This document shows positions 19,117-29,395 of a stretch of DNA of 64,000 bases, in pieces. Made by a program: the position numbers and the translations under genes. Positions within the stretch are counted from its first letter, which is position 1. Each line of letters opens with the position of its first letter. The notes below the pieces were generated by a model that saw only the letters and a program-made list of their open reading frames with translations, made no database searches and was not told the origin of the DNA. This DNA comes from Tretioscincus oriximinensis (taxonomy: Eukaryota > Chordata > Lepidosauria > Squamata > Gymnophthalmidae), in NCBI GenBank assembly GCA_022410635.1, contig JAJVDF010000788.1:412344-476343 (forward strand), read 5' to 3'.

Positions 19117-19808
19117 GGATCTAGTGGTTTTGCCACTTTATAAATCTGTGGTGGGGTCACATTTGGAATCCTGTGTACAATTTTTGTCACTACATTTCCG
19201 AAAAGGTATTGTGGAGCTAGAGAAGGTGCAGAAAAGCCACATATGAATGCTCAAGGGGCTGGAACAAAATCCCTTATGAAAACCGGCTGCAACATCTGGG
19301 CCTCTTCAGCCTCGAAAGACAGTGTTTAAGAGGCAATCCGATTGAAGTATATAAAATAATACATGGGATGGATAAGGGGAATGGAGAAAAAATGTTTTCT
19401 CCATTATACAACCCTAGGACTACAGGGCATTCCTTGAAAAGTGGTGCGCAGAAGAGTTAGAAGAGACAGCTGAAAGTATTTTTTCACCCAGAGGATGGTT
19501 GGTCTGTGAAATTTACTTCCAAAAATAGTGGTGGTAGCTAGCAGCCTGGATAGCTTTAAGACAGAATTAGACAAGTTCATGGAAACCAAGGCTACCAGAA
19601 TGGACCTTTTGATGCTGCCTTCAGGAAGGAGCAACAGGCAGGATTCCTGAAGTACCATTTGCAGGGAGTGGCGAACAGGTGATGGTTTTGCCTCCTCCTG
19701 CGTGAGATACCCAGGGACAGTTGGTGGGCCACTGAGTAAGACAGGAGGCCAGACTAGATGGGCTCTGGCCCCGTTCAGCAGGGCTCCTCTTAAGTTCTTA
19801 CCTTCTTA
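19117..19808 (+). mobile_element. CR1-A LINE 3' part (older copy)
   Basis: Runs from CACTTTATAAATCTGTGGTG through TGGAACAAAATCCCTTATG to the 3' UTR (GCAACAGGCAGGATTCCTG) and ends CTCTTAAGTTCTTACCTTC. Many indels and stops. Confidence 0.9.
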
Positions 19809-20399
19809 TCTAATATCAAGAATGTTTACCAAACGAGTCTGAATTGGAACAAAATGTGACCTGTAAGTGAACCTAAAATTTTGCCATGGCAGTAAAAGAA
19901 AGGAGGGGAGAAGAAAAGCTCTGCCACAGGCCAGAATATTTTTGAAAAAAGCAAAGAAGACATAGATTGACAGGCAGCCAAACCAGGCATTTGTGNGGCA
20001 AGCTAGGAGGCACATTCTGGGTGCCAAGGAAGGAGCAGAGAACACAGGCAAGTCCGAAGAACAAACACCATGGCGGCTCCTTAAGAACTGGCTCCAAGCG
20101 AGGCGTGCACTCCAAGGATCGGCTTTAACTGCTAATTTGGTAAAATTAAACAACCTCTTGTTGCTGTGAGGACTAGAGCAATAAATCACGGGCCGAGCTC
20201 GGAGCGACAAAAGGCTCCCACAAACAGACATCCTGAAANGGGTCCAACCATGAGCTCAGACCAAGAGTGACGCTCTCGCTGCACAAACCCACCCCAAAGC
20301 TGCTTCTCAAGGGATCGGAATATCACAGCCTGATTCTCAGCACTTTTTAAATAAAAAAAAGACCAGATAACACCAAAGGCCTGTCCGCAATACAGTGCC
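19809..20399. other. Unassigned stretch
   Basis: No recognised repeat. Reverse-strand frames of 80-141 residues lack domains. Confidence 0.45.
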
Positions 20400-20640
20400 G
20401 GGAGGCATGCGAGAATCTCACACATTTTGTCCGATTATCCACCCCTGCATAACGTACAAATTTTGTGATGTCACGGCCACCCCCTGCTTCCGGAAAAGGC
20501 ACCCTGCGCCAGGAAGTGACATCACAAATGCGTTGTCACTCTTCGACTTCTGCTTCTAGGAATGGAGCCTAATCGTGACGTCACCTCTGGTCCCGCCCCG
20601 GAAATGAGGACAAAAAAATATTCATGCGTGCTTTGCATGC
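20400..20640 (+). repeat. Repeat Y copy with CRE-like sites
   Basis: Contains TTTTGTGATGTCACGGCC, CCAGGAAGTGACATCACAAA, GACTTCTGCTTCTAGGAATG and GTGACGTCACC, then CCCGCCCCGGAAATGAGG. Related pieces are at 5.3 and 24.5 kb. Confidence 0.45.
20576..20583. promoter_or_regulatory. Perfect CRE palindrome TGACGTCA
   Basis: Exact full CRE octamer, within 20 bases of a GGTCCCGCCCCGG GC-box-like block. Two CRE-like variants (TGATGTCA at about 20,466 and TGACATCA at about 20,517) lie upstream. It may only be repeat content. Confidence 0.4.
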
Positions 20641-21272
20641 AAGTAAAAGAACAAGAAAGGCCAAGATTTTTGGACTCTGGGCCAAGTTTCCTGACCAAAA
20701 ACTCTTACCACTGCTGCAACGGGAGGCAAACAAAAAGCTCATTCAAGAATGGGTTGTGTTTTCCTCCCTTTCTCCTACTTTTCTTCCTCCCTTTTTCTAC
20801 TCACTCCTTCCCTCTTTTTCTTCTTTTCTTTCCCAACTCTTTCTCCCCCTCTCAGCTGCCCAGGCAGCTTCCAATGCCACAGATGCCTCTGTGCAGCCAA
20901 ACTGGAGACCATAGTTGCACTTCCTTTGATTCAGGAGCCCAGTTGGATTACAAAATGGCATCTACTATGCCTGCCCCTGTGAAGAAGCATCAGAGGCACC
21001 CAGATATCTCGGGCTCCACAAATATTGCCTGCTGCAGCCATGTGTTTGATGGATTGGGTGCGCGCCCCTCAGGTTCTGCATCTCTGCAAGACCGTTTGCC
21101 ACAGCAGCAAGTAAGGTGCAGAGCTGACGCATGTCAAGCTCCAGCTCCTCTTTTGCTGCCTCTGTTGCACATGGGGTCTCATTGGATGACAGGCACTCCA
21201 GTCTGTCCAATCAGATCTCCTAGAAGTGAGAATGTTTGTGACCAGATACCTTGTGATTCATTTATATATAGA
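20641..21272. other. Unassigned stretch with pyrimidine-rich tract
   Basis: A CT-rich tract spans about 20,755-20,855. A 352-residue open frame (20,562-21,620) crosses repeat Y, this tract and the Helitron; its composition is low-complexity and it reads the Helitron in antisense, so I reject it as a gene. Confidence 0.5.
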
Positions 21273-21685
21273 CAAGCTGAATTAGCCTGTTGCATTACAA
21301 TAATGCAACAGGCTCTAGCCCCTCCTCCTCTGTGCTCCTATCCAGGCCTCCACCCACTCCCTTCCTTGCCTCCTCCCCTCCATCTTTCACTTGCTGCATC
21401 TTTGGGTTTTTCCCTTCTTTCTTCCCATTTTCCTTTCCTTCCTTCTTCTTTTCCTTCCTTCCTTTCCCTCCCTCTCCTGGTCCCAGTACTGAACCCTGGG
21501 GTATTCCACTTCTCATATCTTTCAACCAAGAACTGTCCATTTATTACTCCCCTCTGTTTTCTATCTTTTAGCCAGTTTAAAACTCAGGACTCTGGTCTCT
21601 GGAGACTGCCGAAATTCTGAGCCCTGCCGTTAGTCGTTATAGCTCAGAATGTTGAGCTCTCCCACATNTCTTTTATAACTTACGA
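21273..21685 (-). mobile_element. Helitron H copy 3 (413 bp), tandem with copy 4
   Basis: On the reverse strand it begins TCGTAAGTTATAAAAGA at 21,685 and ends with a perfect 13-bp stem hairpin (21,285-21,313: arms GCCTGTTGCATTA and TAATGCAACAGGC, loop CAA), then a decayed CTTG in place of CTAG. It carries sense CR1 RT ([11 protein letters not shown] can be read) followed by a purine tract of AAGG type. Its 5' TC abuts the CTAG of copy 4 with no spacer. Confidence 0.85.
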
Positions 21686-21776
21686 CTAGTGGAATTCGCC
21701 CACGTTACGCTAACACAATGGGCTCTAGCCCCTCCTCCCCCTTGTTCCCACCCTTGTCTCTACACCCTCCCACTAA
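21686..21776 (-). mobile_element. Helitron H copy 4, 3' terminal fragment
   Basis: CTAGTGGAATTCGCCCACG opens the copy on the forward strand, that is, an intact reverse-strand CTAG end with a decayed hairpin. GGGCTCTAGCCCCTCCTCCC follows, as in the other copies. The match stops at about 21,776, before the CR1-derived part. Confidence 0.8.
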
Positions 21777-22689
21777 AATAAACATTCCCATTCTGGTAGG
21801 ACTATGGCCCTAATTTCACAGATTAGAGATCTGTTATAAGACATCAACACATTAGATCTATTACAACAGATCCTTAAAATGCTTTACTCAGACTTGTGCA
21901 TACAGGGCCTATTATCAGGAATTAGGAATCAAAGAAATAGGCAAACAAGAATTTTTTAACCAGGTATCAACAATAATTTACGGGTGGTGTCCACAATCAT
22001 TTATGGGTGATGCCGAGCATAACTCCAAAGGAGACGATGTCAAAGTCAAGAGGCCACTACAGAGAAGGCCCTTACAGTTCCTGGTCCAATTCCTCTCACT
22101 GTCAAGGGTGGAGAAAAAACAAGAAGGTTCCCCTGATCTTAACATACGGGCAGGTCTGCATGGGGAAAGGCTCTCCTTTAGAGCCCTTGTCCCCTGCAAC
22201 ACCTAGGATAACACAGCTATGTCCTCAGGCTAGCCAAANGCAAAATTCCCATCTAGATGCAAACAGGGATCCAGAACATGAGCAGAGAGTGTCGTCCAGC
22301 ACTGCAAGGTCTGATATGCAACTAGACCTTGACACACAATTATTGTTTCCTGTGGCAGTAGGCTATTTTCAGACATCCCATAATGCAGAGGTTTGTTTTC
22401 CAGTGAAAAAGGCAATTTTTAATGCTATAAAATCCTCCTGACCTCATGCATTTGAAGTGTTTCTACTTGTAAAATTACTTTTGAAGTCAAGCGTTATTGA
22501 GCAATTTGTATGTGAATAAAATATGAGAGCGCGTGATCCTGAAGATTGACTGAGGACCCTTACCTAGCATTGCAGTTGTCTTTCTAGAGTTATCAGAAAA
22601 AAGGACAAATGCATTTCTAATGGGTGTGTCAAAAAGAAGAAATTATAAGTTGCACCTACTGTAATTTCCACTTTGCCCATTCATTAAAG
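21777..22689. other. Unassigned stretch
   Basis: No recognised repeat or exon. Short frames overlapping 22,003-22,441 on both strands have no domain. Confidence 0.5.
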
Positions 22690-23165
22690 ATGCAGAATTC
22701 CTGTTCTGCTTTCTTCTTCAGAGGCACGCCTAAAGAAGAGGGTTTGTCTATGGAAGCTCCTGCTGCCTCCCTTTTTCTTGTTACTCTATGAGACCTCCTT
22801 GCTAGAATATCCATCCATCCAAAGAAGTAATGTTCATGGAAGCTCATGCTGCCTCTCTTTCTCTTGTTAGTCTTCAAGGTACTATGAGACATGCTTGCTA
22901 AAATATCTATCCATCCATCTGAAAAAGTAGGCTTGTCTACAAAAGCTCCTGCTGTCCCCCTTTTTCTTGTTAATCTCAAAGGTGCTACAAGGCTCCCTTA
23001 CTAGAACAGCTCATTAGCTATATCTGAAGCAATGGATTTGTTTAGGAAAGCTCCTGCCACCTTCCTTTTTCTGGTTAGTCTTTAAAGTGCTATGAAATCC
23101 CCTTGACAGAACTTCTATCCATCCATTCATCCATCTACCCATCTATCCCAAGAGGTCAACTTGTC
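22690..23165 (-). repeat. Tandem array of repeat P units (about 4.5 copies, 85-103 bp)
   Basis: The block GGAAGCTCCTGCTGCCTCCC and its variants recurs near 22,752, 22,836, 22,940 and 23,043. Each is followed by a CTTTTTCTTGTTA-like block, a GGTGCTATGAGACC-like block and TCCATCCATCC. The spacing is about 84, 104 and 103 bases. The last unit has an expanded ATCC run (23,108-23,150). Confidence 0.75.
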
Positions 23166-23624
23166 CAAGATGGAAAACAGGACCAACCAATCCACAAATG
23201 AAATGCCTGACCATGGGGGCTGGAATCTTTTCTTCCATGTTTTCTTCTTCCTACTGTGTGTAGCTCTCCTTTTTTACTCTCCCAACACACCCTGTAAGGC
23301 GAATGGAACAACTGCTATGTTTCATTCCAGTTGCAATGTTATCCTAGGTTTCTATAACACAAAGTGAAGATTTTCATACTTTTACAGGGTTCTCTCTTTG
23401 AAGCCACAAAACCACAGCCCTCCCCTGCCAAGATGGAAGAAAGGTAAGTGACGCACCCAAAAAGCCACTGATCATGGCAAACTTTTGTCTCTCTGCCAAG
23501 AAAGCTGCATAGAGATGTCCCCTGGAGTCTGGGAATGGGCCTCAATGGCCACAAAGTAGGCTTACTGAGCCTTAACACTGTATCCAGAGCCTAAATGCTG
23601 TGCCTTCTCTATCTTTTTTTTTTT
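23166..23624. other. Unassigned stretch
   Basis: No recognised repeat. It includes a T run at 23,611-23,623 next to the L1 tail. Confidence 0.45.
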
Positions 23625-24135
23625 GAGAGCTCAGGTACACTTTTTTTTATTATTGGAAAGAATAACACCATTAGCCAACAGAAAAAAAACCAAGAATAAT
23701 AATAGTACAGTTACATCACTGGATAATAAAAAATTGTCAAACATAATATACGTACCATCCATTATTTCTTACATACATACATTTTATATATATATACAAC
23801 AGCATCCCACCCCCCACCCACCCCCAGAGAGGAAGAACATACTATACATTCTAAATACTATTAAGGCCTAAGAGTCAGTTTAATTGTTGCTAGGAGTTCG
23901 GGTCCTCCCCAACGGTTTGATTGTACACGTACAATTAATTTTGCCCAATTTTTCAGCCATGTTCTTTTTGTTTTAATATTGGTGTCTAATTTTTCGGTTA
24001 CAAAGTCTCCCATTTGGTCGGATAAATAATGGCACCAGTTATCAATTTGTAGCTTTGTGGCGTCTTTCCAACCGAGAGTTATGACTGCTTGTGCTGCCAT
24101 AACCATCTGGTCTACCAGGTACCTATCCTCCTGTG
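23625..24135 (-). mobile_element. L1 LINE 3' end, reverse strand
   Basis: The reverse strand encodes a C-terminal L1 ORF2-like block (GWKDATKLQIDNWCHYLSDQ), then a 3' UTR with C/G-rich and AT-rich parts. The layout parallels the better-supported L1 at 47.35-48.04 kb. 5' truncated and dead. Confidence 0.65.
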
Positions 24136-24469
24136 CCTTCTCTATCTAACACAGAAAAAATGTATATTATTAATTGCGGCTTTAAAAAATACGTGGAAGT
24201 AGAAATGCATAAATATTGAATATACAAATAGATATTTGATTTTTAAAGAGTACAGGTAAAACCTGTATTTTACTTGAGCCGAGTGGATTCTGTAACATCA
24301 TGAGAAAGAAAAGCAGGTGAATGACACTGCAAATCTGCAAATCACTTCCAGCTGAACAGTCCTCACCTGAAGCCTGGTCTAAAAGCCTTCAAAATGCAAC
24401 AAAAGAGAAAGCCTACAAATGCACATGGTAGGAGTGGCTTCAATGCAATGATAGAGCAAAAAAGCAGTG
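24136..24469. other. Unassigned stretch
   Basis: No recognised feature. Confidence 0.5.
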
Positions 24470-24700
24470 TGTTGGGAGTCATACGAGAATTTCAGGTTGC
24501 TGTTGTGGGGGGTAGGATTTTCATTCTCGTGAAAAATCACTTTTGAGAATGACACCTCCAGCCCTTGCTTCTGGAAAGAGTGACCCTGGACTGCAAGTGA
24601 CATAACTTGTGCCGGTCTCTGCTTCCAGGACCAGCACCTCCACACTGTATGGTTTCAGGGAGGCTGAGGTCATCCAAAGCCCTGTCATGACTCCAGAACA
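24470..24700 (+). repeat. Possible repeat Y copy
   Basis: Shares GAGAATTTC, GACACCTCC, CTTGCTTCTGGAAAG, GCAAGTGACATAAC and CTCTGCTTCCAGGA with the copies at 5.3 and 20.4 kb, in the same order. Weak and diverged. Confidence 0.35.
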
Positions 24701-25217
24701 AAAAGGGCCCTTGCACCAAAAAGCGTTTTGTAACTCAAGCCAAAGCCAAAAATAGAAACCCATGCAGCGGGGCAGCCTGCTATCAATCAGGCCAACCTTG
24801 CATTTAGTGTCCGTCTTCCAAAAAGCATCTAAAACCTGCTCTTGATGTGCAAGCTGAGCAATCACAAAAGCAGGAGANAAGCACTGCACAAAGGCAGCAA
24901 CTGAACGCTTCATTCCAATCCAGGTAGCTGCATTTCGTTTAATCTTTATCCTCATGTATTCAAGTTGCCTTCACGGTCATGCGCAGCCAGGTTTGCAAGA
25001 CAAAGGACCCAACAATCCTGGCTCCCTTTGAGTTGTTCCCTAACAGTGAACATTTGTTTGGCACAAGCTTCATCTCATATACATTTATTTAAGCAAACCC
25101 TGCTCAGTTGTGCAGAAGAACCTTCTCTGGAAGAATACTGGGGCTCTTCAAGAAGCAGCTTCTGAGCACTCTAGCTGAGGGTTACATTTGCATAGCTAGA
25201 TTTCATGTTTTCAGAAG
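24701..25217. other. Unassigned stretch
   Basis: No recognised repeat or exon. Confidence 0.5.
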
Positions 25218-25525
25218 ACCATAAAATCCTAGAGTTGGAAGGGTCATGAGGTCCAACCCTCTGCTCAATGCAGGATCCACTAAACCATTCCAGACAATCC
25301 AGCAAACTCACCAACTCCTATGACAACCTATTCCACTGGTTTATCACCCTTACGGTCAGAATTTTTTTCCTCGTATTTCCTCTATCTCTACTCCCTTGCA
25401 GTTTTATCTGATTGTTTCTGGCCCTTCCATGTGCCAATGAAAGCAAAGTTCGTCCCTCTGCTCTGTAACAGACCTTCAGATCTATGTAGGCAGCTATCAA
25501 GTCTCCTTCGTTCTGCTGATAACCT
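25218..25525 (-). mobile_element. CR1-B LINE 3' end, reverse strand
   Basis: Inverted signature: TAGAGTTGGAAGGGTCATG, CTCTGCTCAATGCAGGATCC, CAACCTATTCCACTGG, TTGCAGTTTTATCTGATTG and GTAGGCAGCTATCAAG. Confidence 0.9.
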
Positions 25526-25870
25526 TTACTTCACTATCATAGTAATTGGATTCTAAAATTAGCACACCTAACTGTGAAAACACAGAAACAAGGAAAGCCA
25601 NGACTCTAGGAGCAGAAGAGTACAGCCTATTGCATTTTTTTCTTTTTTGGAGTCAGTAAATATTTCCCTCACTAGACTCACCAAACGAAACACATCTCTT
25701 AATACTGGGCCATTATGCAAGGAACGAGTTTTTTAATTGGTTTATCTTATAATTGCAGAGTAGAAAGGCTTCCAATGGGTGGACATCCTTCATATTAATA
25801 GCCTGCACTAGGCAGCATTTAAAAAAAATCTTAAACTTTCAATTCCAATATGTTACTTTACATTTTACAT
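25526..25870. other. Unassigned stretch
   Basis: No recognised repeat. Confidence 0.5.
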
Positions 25871-25871
25871 T

Positions 25872-26402
25872 CATACTTTATTCTGCACTAGCTTCCTATT
25901 TGCTACTGAGTCCAATTCAAGATATTGATATTAGCATAAAAAAACCTCAGGCCCTGGCTATCTGAAGAAGCGCCTTCTCCCACATAGATCTGCCTGTGCA
26001 TTAAGATCACAAGGAGATGCAAGGGATAGGGGCATGTAGGAGCTTCCCAGTGGTGGCTCCAACACTGTGGAACAACCTCCCTCTACAGGTCCATCCGGTA
26101 CCTACTCTGTAAAGTTTTCAATGCCTGGTAAAAACATCTCTCTTCACCCAGGCTTTAGGCTCCTCGCTCCTCCTGAGATCTGTCCTTCCAGGCAGGATGG
26201 ATGGGTTGGAGGGAGGCAGGGAGGATAGGGATCTTTTTAAATGATTTATTTGTTTATTTGCATTTCTATTCCACCTAAGGGTTTAAGGGTAGTTAACATT
26301 AAATGTGTATTAAGGTGGGTGTTTTTTGTTCCTTGGTTTTCTGCTACCCGCCCTGGGATCAATCGTGAAGGGCAGAATATAATTTATATTGCAATAAAAT
26401 AA
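25872..26402 (+). mobile_element. L2 LINE 3' end with a nested inverted tail
   Basis: Blocks GAGTCCAATTCAAG, CCTTCTCCCACATAGATCTG and GTGGCTCCAACACTGTGGAA follow the L2 C-terminus. The end is ACCCGCCCTGGGATC, then AATAAAATAAAAG. At 26,238-26,300 an inverted tail (ATTTGTTTATTTGCATTTC, TATTCCACCTAAGG) sits inside it. Confidence 0.7.
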
Positions 26403-27149
26403 AAGTATTTTTTTTAAAAAAATAAGAGTTTTAGACCCACATTTTTTAAACACAAAAGTTTGACAGATTTCACAGAAAAAGCATCTTTGTTAAGAAAGTC
26501 CAGCAAAGGGGAAGGGGGCAGAGACCAGCAAGAGAANGGCAGGTGGCATAAGCTCCGTAGACAGGTCCAGCACCTGAGAATGTTGGTCTCCAGAGTGCTA
26601 CAGATCCCCCTTGCTGGGCTTACCCTTGACACTGCATCTACTGCAACCATGAAATTATTTGGAAAGAACAGGGAAGAAAAGGCGCATACACTTCAGAAAA
26701 TATCAAGTTCCATTGGCCCTTTTTCCTGTGGCTGAAGCNTCCAATACCCCGAACGTTACCACCTGATCGCAGCTTGTAGAGGATATTTATACAAATATAG
26801 GCTGACAAGTCAAAAATTATCCCATAAGGCCGCAAACCACTTTTGAGCTGTTGCCAAGAACATAATTCACATTTCCATGTTTGCCTTGCTTTGTTTCATT
26901 TTTACTGCTTTCTATATTGTTTATTTTGAAAGGCTATCAATTAAAATAATAATAAAAATGCAATCTGCCTATGCAGTTTCCAGGAGAGAAACAAGACCTT
27001 GGCAGTGATACCTTTATCTTTACCCAAATAAAAAACTGCCCCACTGCACGCCTTGTGTATATGAAAACACTTCATCCTAAGGAAAAAATAAAATAAAATC
27101 AGAAGGTGACAAACCTGGGTGCAATTATTGGCACGGATAAAACAACTAA
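26403..27149. other. Unassigned stretch
   Basis: No gene or repeat recognised. Confidence 0.5.
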
Positions 27150-27345
27150 CCTGGATAGTTTCAACAAAGGATTAGACCAAATCCATGGAAGACGAGTGAA
27201 TCAAAGGCTACTAAAATGGATGCCCAAGAACTGGCTCCAGCTTAGTGAAACAAGCAGGAAGTCTCTGAAGGTCACCTTGCAGGGTGTTGAGAGTAGTGTA
27301 AGGATTTTGCCTTCAACTTCAGCTTGTGATGCCCAGGTTTTATGC
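27150..27345 (+). mobile_element. CR1-A LINE 3' fragment, very old
   Basis: CTGGATAGTTTCAACAAAGG, ATTAGACCAAATCCATGGAA and CTACTAAAATGGATG keep the CR1-A order, then fade. Confidence 0.5.
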
Positions 27346-27415
27346 AAAACCACTAGGTAGGTAATTAAAAAAATAATACATCCACCACATGTAGATCAGA
27401 AACCCCCACAATTGG

Positions 27416-27774
27416 CAGGTGCTGGCAGCTGTCGATGTCCATAGAAGCTTCAAAATAATCACACTGTCAACGTGTTAAGAAAGTGATTTATTGTACAGCT
27501 CTGTAACTATCAGCTGAATTATAAAGGTCCATCATGACTGGCCAATAACAAACAAGTCCCCAAAATTCGAATAATCATTTGAATCTTAACACACTCAACT
27601 AGTGAACGCCCAACAGCTATTTGCTTGACCTTAGTGAAGACTGTCCTGTTCCTGGCAGAGATACGAAACCTGACACCTTCTACAGTATATATTCTTCAGT
27701 GTCCCTCTATCTCAGAGGCTTGTTTTATAGGATGAAGGGGTGTCGATTAGCCGGCTTGGGGGCTTGAGACAACA
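27416..27774 (-). mobile_element. Candidate solo LTR
   Basis: On the reverse strand it begins TGTTGTCTCAAGCCCCC, has a TATA-like CCTATAAAAC near 27,725, and AATAAATC near 27,485 as a polyadenylation-like signal. The hexamer AATTGG flanks both sides (27,410-27,415 and 27,775-27,780). The 3' end lacks the expected CA, which lowers confidence. No internal region adjoins it. Confidence 0.4.
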
Positions 27775-27864
27775 AATTGGGCTTAACTTGCCTGACTGCA
27801 GGGAATACTGGACATTTTCAATAGCCACAGAGATGCACCTAAAGTGTACATTGGCCTACTTTAA

Positions 27865-28069
27865 GTAGGCTGACCAGGTTACCCCTTTTAAGGGAGGTTG
27901 AAAAGCCGGTTTTGGGGTGCTTCCCCCTTTTTCTTTTTCTTTTTGAGGGGAAAAAAGATTTGCGAAAAAAAATATATTTTTGAAAAAANTTCCTCAGAAA
28001 AAACTGGGAGGCATCCCAAAACCGGGTTTTCAACACACCCACCCAAAAGGGGTCATCTGGTCAGCCTAC
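27865..28069. mobile_element. Foldback MITE with TTTAA duplication (205 bp)
   Basis: Left end GTAGGCTGACCAGGTTACCC; the reverse complement of the right end is GTAGGCTGACCAGATGACCC. The inverted match continues through CCTTTT and GAAAA-CCGGTTTTGGGRTGC for about 60 bases. TTTAA flanks both sides (27,860-27,864 and 28,070-28,074). Centre is A/T-rich. No coding. Confidence 0.8.
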
Positions 28070-28084
28070 TTTAAGGTCTCNTTG

Positions 28085-28490
28085 GAGCAGGTCACTGAGA
28101 CTAATGAGTTAGATGATCGACTCTGAGTTGCACCCTCAGAGTTACTGGGGTGCAACAAAGGTACGAGTCTCCAGACATTATCTGAGTTGAGTAAGAAAAA
28201 TCTTTTTCCTGTTTGGTGCTCTCTAAAGCTAGAAAATGGAGCCCAGGGTGCAACATACTGTCCATGCAGCTCCTGACAAAAAGCTTTTTGATTAATTTTG
28301 CTGTTCAGGGTGATCTCATCTTGGTGACTAGCATGAGCCCGTGCACAAATGCTCCAACTATTTGCTACAATAAAAAACCGTTGGGCTGCCCAGCCGCGGA
28401 GAATGTGGTCGGGTGAATAAAGTGCTATCTTGTAATTGAGGGTCTTGGTGTGGGTGTGGGATGAATAATAGCACTGGGGGGAGCAAGAAG
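28085..28490 (+). mobile_element. Possible LTR-like segment
   Basis: CAATAAAAAACCGTTGGGCT and GTGAATAAAGTGCTATCTTG near 28,367-28,435 resemble an LTR R-U5 region with AATAAA signals. No TG/CA edges or target duplication found. Confidence 0.25.
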
Positions 28491-28614
28491 AGAAGGAGAA
28501 GCAGGATCCCATGGCTAGGAGGGAGGCATGTCTGAGTGAAATAACGTAAAAACACAGAGCTTGCAGAGCTATGGGGTTTGTTTGTTAAATATGAACTTTT
28601 CCTGAGCAGCCTTA

Positions 28615-28682
28615 TCTAGCAAGAAGGTCTCACAGCACATTAGGCGGCATGAGCTTTGGAAGGCATTTCTACTTCTTCTTTA
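28615..28682 (+). repeat. Repeat P fragment
   Basis: TCTAGCAAGAAGGTCTCACA, GGCATGAGCTTTGGAAGG and TCTACTTCTTC match P blocks. Confidence 0.4.
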
Positions 28683-28749
28683 TTTAGATTGGCTAGAGTG
28701 GTATCTCCCTGAAAGTGAACTGAAGAACTATGCATAAACCGAATTGTGT

Positions 28750-29395
28750 TTTGCAAGGAGTGGAGAACAGATGAGGTTTTTTCAGACTGGCCAGGTGCCA
28801 CATAAGGCTGGACTATGATCCCATTAGGCAGGGTTCTTCTTATGCCATTTGCAGGGAGTCACGAAGAGGAGCAGCATATTTTGCTTTCCTCTGTTCGGAC
28901 TGCCCAGGTGCATCTGGTGGGCCTCTGTGTGACACAGAATGCTGGACTCGATAGGCTGTGGCCTGATCCAGTATGGCTCTTCTTATGTTCTTATGTTCTT
29001 ATGTATGACCTGCCATCCGCATGCACNTGTAAACATGGCAGCCCCCAAATGGCATGTGGACAAGCCACTGGTGAGACAGAATGCTGGACTAGATGGGCTC
29101 TGGCTCAATTCAGCAGGGCTCCTCTTATGTTCTCAAATAACATTACAAAATTTAAGAACACATCTGCATCAATAGAATGCTTCTCAATAAAACGAATGCT
29201 TAGATACTAGTTCTAAGTTAGGAAGACAGGCTTCTCAAGATCATATGGAAGGAGTTAAGATCAAGTGAGGGTACCTTTGTCTTCTGCTTGAGATGCCCAC
29301 AAGCAATTGGAGGGATACTGTGTGAGGTGGGATGCTGGATTCAATGCACCGTGATCTGATCCAGCAGATTTCTTTTTTACATTCTTATTTCTGTC
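28750..29395 (+). mobile_element. Cluster of four CR1-A 3' ends
   Basis: Four terminal pieces in one orientation: about 28,755-28,842 (old), 28,843-29,003 (young, ends in TTCTTATG repeats), 29,060-29,142 (old) and 29,220-29,395 (old). Each has its own GGCTGGACT/GATCCAGTATGG-like signature. Confidence 0.85.

Noticed and set aside
20755..20855. Polypyrimidine tract as a 3' splice site of an exon
   Set aside because: It is an extended CT-rich low-complexity stretch without a following AG plus coding exon.
20562..21620. 352-residue open frame on the forward strand
   Set aside because: It runs through repeat Y, a CT-rich tract and the antisense side of a Helitron. The protein is low-complexity (F/S/P/L-rich) with no domain.
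22007..22441. 144-residue open frame with an overlapping frame
   Set aside because: Two forward frames and reverse frames overlap across the same bases, with no domain in any.
22690..23165. CRISPR-like array
   Set aside because: Units are diverged, lack unique spacers, and derive from an interspersed vertebrate repeat.
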